Positions 59,956 through 64,000 of a stretch of 64,000 nucleotides of DNA are shown in pieces. A model generated the notes under the pieces. It was not told where the DNA came from, ran no database searches, and was given only the letters and a program-made list of their open reading frames with translations. The position numbers and the translations under genes are program-made. The stretch is from Symbiodinium natans (Eukaryota; Sar; Dinophyceae; Suessiales; Symbiodiniaceae), in assembly GCA_905221605.1 (NCBI GenBank), contig CAJNDS010002257.1, positions 529,422 through 593,421 of the forward strand, in the 5' to 3' direction. Numbering within the stretch: the stretch's first letter is position 1; each line of letters begins with the position of its first letter.

Positions 59956-62900
59956 ACAGCGCGTAAAAGAGCCTGTGAAACTCATGAAGAGGGGCTCCAC
60001 CGCGAAGGGAAGGAGGCCGTCCCCCAAGTCATGTTGCAGACTGTTGCAAGCCAGCTGTTGGCCTCCCAGCTTCATTTTCGGTATGGTGGACTGAGAGTCT
60101 CCAAGAGCCGTGAAGAGCCGCGAAGAGCTGTGAAGAGTCGACGACGGCGTGCAGAGTTCTGAAAAAGCCGAACAGCAGGTTGGAATTACTGCAAATTGCT
60201 TTGAAATGCTTTGAAGTACTTTGAATTAGTGCTTTTGTTGTGCCACTGCTGTTGCGTGAGGAGCTGTGCCTCAAGCGAGCCATGTAATCATGTAGTCACA
60301 TGTAGTCCGTCAGCCTGCTGCAGTCGGGCGCTCAGGTCATGTCTGCATGAGTGTACCATAGGAAATCGCGAAATGTCATGTGGACACCATGAATGCCAGC
60401 TGGAAGCGCGAAGGCTGATGACCAACACCACATACTGTCCGCAGCTCTGGCACAGCAGCCATAAGCCGCTTTTTGCGAGATTTGAGCCGGGTGCACGGGA
60501 GGAAATGAAAAAAATCTAAGGCAAGGAATGGGTCACTACCGAAGAGGCCACCGTCACTTGAAGTTGTCTCCTTTAGGTCCCAGGAGATCCCAGGAGATCC
60601 CGTGATCCCGTGCAGGCCTTGCCACTGCCTTCCCAGCCGTTTCTCACGGCCTACATGTCCGCAAGACCCCGAGCTTGCCATCCCAGTTCACAAAAAGTTC
60701 TCAGAGTTGGCACAGTTCCACGGGAATTCCATTACGTGACGCGAGGTGCTGGCGCTGGCTGCATTGGTTTTTGGCGTTACGATCCGCAGTCTACGGCCGC
60801 AGGCAAAGAGCGAGAGAGAGAGAGAGCCTTGAATCATCTTGCATCTTTTTGTCTCCATCCCCAGATCCTCGAATGTCTCATACTTCAGATACCCCATGAG
60901 ACCAATATGAGACCCCTGATTCTGTCGTCTGGATTACACTGTATTACACGGAGAAGCCACCGGGTCGGCCGGCAACACCGGACTCGGAGTGCGGACGACA
61001 TCGGAGCGCGACCAGCACGAGTCAGGCAGACTCAAGAAAAACATGAGGCAAAAGTCAGACAGCGCGAGCTTGGAAAAGCAACACTGGAGTCAGCTGAGAA
61101 CACCCTGGACCGAGTGTGAAAAGGTTGTTCAAACATGTTCAAACATGTCCAAACATGTCCAATGACGAGGTGAAAAAGCTACGAAGGGTCCATTTGAGAC
61201 TCACAGAACCTACACGCGGGCACTGCTCACGGTAGGCCCAAAACGCCTCACTGCCTCACTCAACACAGCCAGAGTACGGAGACGCAGACCTGGCCACGCT
61301 CAATGCATCGTCCCGCATACAGCGCAGTGAGAAGTCCATGAAAGAAACAGGAATGCGGAGGGCGAACGAACGAAAAAAACCATCATACTGAAATGCATCC
61401 GAAGTGAATACATAAACACAATAACACATGTTATCAAAGTCACAATTCGCACAAGAATGGAAAGCATCGCTGTGAGAGCATCGCTGGGAGAACAGTGCCC
61501 TGAAGGCATCCGATGACATGCATATTGCGTTTGCACTCGACGAACTGTGAAACATCGTTGTTCTTAACCCCCCGCCCTCCCCACCTCCTTGTGTGGATGG
61601 GTGTGGATGGTGTGTGGAGGGGTGTGGATGGGTGCGGTCTCTCTAATCCACATTGAAGTCAATCCAGGCTGGCCTTTTTTGATTCGACTTTGCGCCTCAA
61701 GTCAGTATTTTATCTTCGCGGTTTTGTTTGGCAAGACGTGAATGAAGGGCATGTGGCAGCGGAACGAACAGCGGAACGAACAGCCACATGCCGGGTTTGC
61801 CTCATTGAAACTTTTGCGGGATAATTGTCATACTGAGCCGCGGAACGAAGTGAGGGACAAAATGTCTTGTGCGACGCCACATGGCTTTCGACTTAGGGCA
61901 ACGTCCGACAAGCTCGCGGTTTTGCACCACGTCGCGACATCCGATGGTGATCTCTGAATGCATCGACATGCATTAAAGACAAGCTTCGAAAAGCCAGCAC
62001 ATCACATCACATCACATCACCGTGTTCGTGTGCATAGGCCGTCCGTCGCCTGCTAGCCGATGCCGGAGTGGCGATGCACAAGGACTCTGACCATGCGATT
62101 GCGTTGCGATGGCAAGCTTGCTTTTCTAGTTTGGGTTGCAGCCGTTTAGTACTGACATTGCGATTGTGCAGATGCAGTGTAGGTCAAAAAAACAGCAACG
62201 GAGATCGAGCGCGTGGAGCTTGGAGAATTTTCAGCGTGTTTGCACCCAACATTTGCAAAGTCGACGCAATTTGACCTTTCATATTTCAGAGCTTTGAGCC
62301 ACTGAGGCAAGATCTTCCATCTCTGTGGCCTTCTGGTGCTCTTGGCGTTTGCAGGCGGTGGCTGTGGTGACTTCTTCCCAATGGCAGGTTCCCCTGGCAT
62401 ATCAGCTACTGCTCACGCACGGCGTGTCCAGAAGCTAGCGCCAAAGATGGCGCATCGCATGTAACAATGTATTCACAACGCTATTGAGGTGGGGGCTGTG
62501 CAGTCATGTTGGCAGTCACGTTTCTTTGCTCGCTTGCTCAGGTTTCTGTGTGCAGCTGTGTTGGCTCATCACTGTCCTGGGGGTAAGCCGGGACCTCGGG
62601 ATGAAATCTGGCATTCACAATTCGTGCTGTTGCTGAATTTGCTGATTGCTGCTGCCTATTGGCCTATTGAGCCTATCGCTGTGTGAGGTGCCGATTGGCT
62701 GCGTGTTCACGTCCCTTTCGTTCGAGATCACTGGCCTCTGAAGTCCATCCTTCGCGAGAAGGAGGCGAACCAACTCTGTGGAGGAAGCGGCCCGGAGCAG
62801 TTGACTCTGTCTCGTTTGCCCGGCATTTGTCTTTCTCTGAGGCTATTTCTCCTTGGGTTGCACTCTGGCCATCCAAATATTTGCGCCCGTGCCAGACCCC

Positions 62901-63045
62901 GAGATTCAAAGAAAGAGGCTGAAAAGAATGCCTGTGGTGTGGCAATTTCTCAGAGCTGTTTTGTGTTTCTGGAGATGTGGAGAGAAGAGTGGTGTAAGTC
63001 GTTTCAGTGCTTGAGGTGTACGCTTTACGCGCTCTCGTACGGGCC
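59956..63045. other. Gene-free stretch
   Basis: No gene supported. Short repeats only: CCCAGGAGAT (about 60580-60600), TGTGGATGGG units (about 61590-61640) and ACATC units (about 61998-62022). Confidence 0.4.
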
Positions 63046-63348
63046 CCCAGACCCACCGACCCACCGACCCACCGACCCACCGACCCACCGACCCACCGAC
63101 CCACCGACCCACCGACCCACCGAGCCACCGAGCCACCGAGCCACCGAGCCACCGAGCCACCGACCCACCGACCCACCGACCCACCGACCCACCGACCCAC
63201 CGACCCACCGACCCACCGACCCACCCACCGACCCACCGACCCACCGACCCACCCACCGACCCACCGACCCACCGACCCACCGACCCACCGACCCACCGAC
63301 CCACCGACCCACCGACCCACCGACCCACCGACCCACCGACCCACCGAG
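63046..63348. repeat. Minisatellite of CCGACCCA units, about 300 bp
   Basis: An 8-bp unit (CCGACCCA, with CCGAGCCA variants at 63119-63160 and occasional extra CCCA) in about 37 copies. The Pro/Thr/His and Gly/Val/Arg/Ser/Trp frames on both strands are artefacts of the repeat. Confidence 0.97.
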
Positions 63349-63473
63349 TCGGTCGGTCTGCACCGCTGTTTCAAAGCCGTGCAAGCTTGCCTCAAAACAT
63401 AAGAATCCTGCCACACATGAAGCCCGTCGTAGTCTGTCCAATCCCCAACATGCGAGCGTCGTGTTTGCAAGTA

Positions 63474-63500
63474 GGGGGGGGGGGGGGGGGGGGGGGGGGG
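63474..63500. repeat. G homopolymer, 27 bases
   Basis: Uninterrupted G run 125 bases after the CCGACCCA minisatellite; its exact length may be uncertain in assembly. Confidence 0.9.
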
Positions 63501-64000
63501 CTGCACCGTGCGAGCTTGACTCGAAACAAATCCTGTCCATGTCGAGTGAGATCCATGTCCCGCAGCGCCCGTAGAAGATGTTCCTGAAGAAACTTCATGC
63601 TCCGACGTGGTGCCATAGCAAAAGCAAGCGTGAACTGCAGCTGCACGTGTAAAGCAAAATCCTTTTGTAGGACGCCCAGAAACCCAAAAACATACCTAAA
63701 AAGAACCCAACAAGCACCCGAACAAAAAACTGGCTCTCTGTATACCCCGGTTTGCTTGTGTGATTTGCGAGACAAAGATTATCGCAAAGGGGCTTGGGGG
63801 GGCCCCCAAAGCACAAAAAGGAAGGGCAGACACAAAGGACTCTTCTCTGTTCGTGGGAGTTCGTTCGCGTTGTTCTCTCTAACAAAGCCAGAGAGTATGC
63901 GGAGAGAGAGAAAGAGAGAATACGCGCAGACTTTTTGACTTTGAAGTCGCAGAACTCTGTCGAGTACCTAGCGCGGAAAGGGAGACAGACCCGATAAAGA
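63501..64000. other. Right edge, no gene seen
   Basis: Only short overlapping frames without recognisable content. Confidence 0.4.

Noticed and set aside
62673-63574. Frames of 130-277 residues with Gly-Gly-Ser-Val-Gly-Arg-Trp-Val repeats or Pro/Thr/His repeats
   Set aside because: Products of the CCGACCCA minisatellite on both strands.
1-64000. CRISPR arrays, rRNA genes, bacterial operons
   Set aside because: No spaced repeats with unique spacers, no rRNA-like sequence, and no compact gene order.

Overview
The window looks like nuclear DNA of a dinoflagellate, most likely a member of Symbiodiniaceae or a close relative. The reasons are Ty1/copia-like polyproteins of the divergent kind known from those genomes, tyrosine-recombinase (YR) retroelements, TTTAGGG-type telomere-like sequence inside the contig, a fragment resembling the dinoflagellate spliced leader, and sparse host genes in long gene-free DNA. 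There is no bacterial or organellar signature. All family assignments were made by eye from motifs; no database search was possible.

The left half (1-33320) is a stack of retroelements. A decayed minus-strand copia element (copia-3, 1-2312) runs off the left edge, and part of its integrase is flipped. A plus-strand gag fragment follows (3007-3852). Next is copia-1 (4219-26938), with identical 135-bp LTRs, an abutting primer-binding site and a plausible AGGGG target duplication. Its RNase H domain is split by YR element A (10747-26270). Element A's pol is in turn split by YR element B (16533-23525). Removing B restores A's reading frame, and removing A restores the frame of copia-1; neither insertion left a target-site duplication. 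To the right lies copia-2 (27342-31986), whose 3' part (RNase H and C-terminus) lies inverted at 31987-33198.

Both YR elements carry split direct repeats (A1 ... B1-A2-B2) and, unusually, have the recombinase in front of gag and pol. A keeps only the N-terminal half of its recombinase and B only the C-terminal half. A methyltransferase-like module occurs in copia-1, copia-2, A and B, and a 2-oxoglutarate/Fe(II) dioxygenase-like module occurs in copia-2, copia-3 and A. The repeated pairing of these two possible DNA-modifying modules with otherwise different retroelements is the most interesting feature here. Most reading frames carry frameshifts, so the copies are probably inactive.

The right half (33321-64000) is mostly gene-free: simple repeats, minisatellites, fold-back sequences, telomere-like blocks and a large AT-rich palindrome. 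Three host gene candidates stand out: a secreted protein-kinase-like protein (35690-36958), a two-exon gene for a charged protein (40441-41633), and a BCP1/BCCIP homologue (57693-58490 and beyond). A few isolated exon candidates are listed with low confidence.
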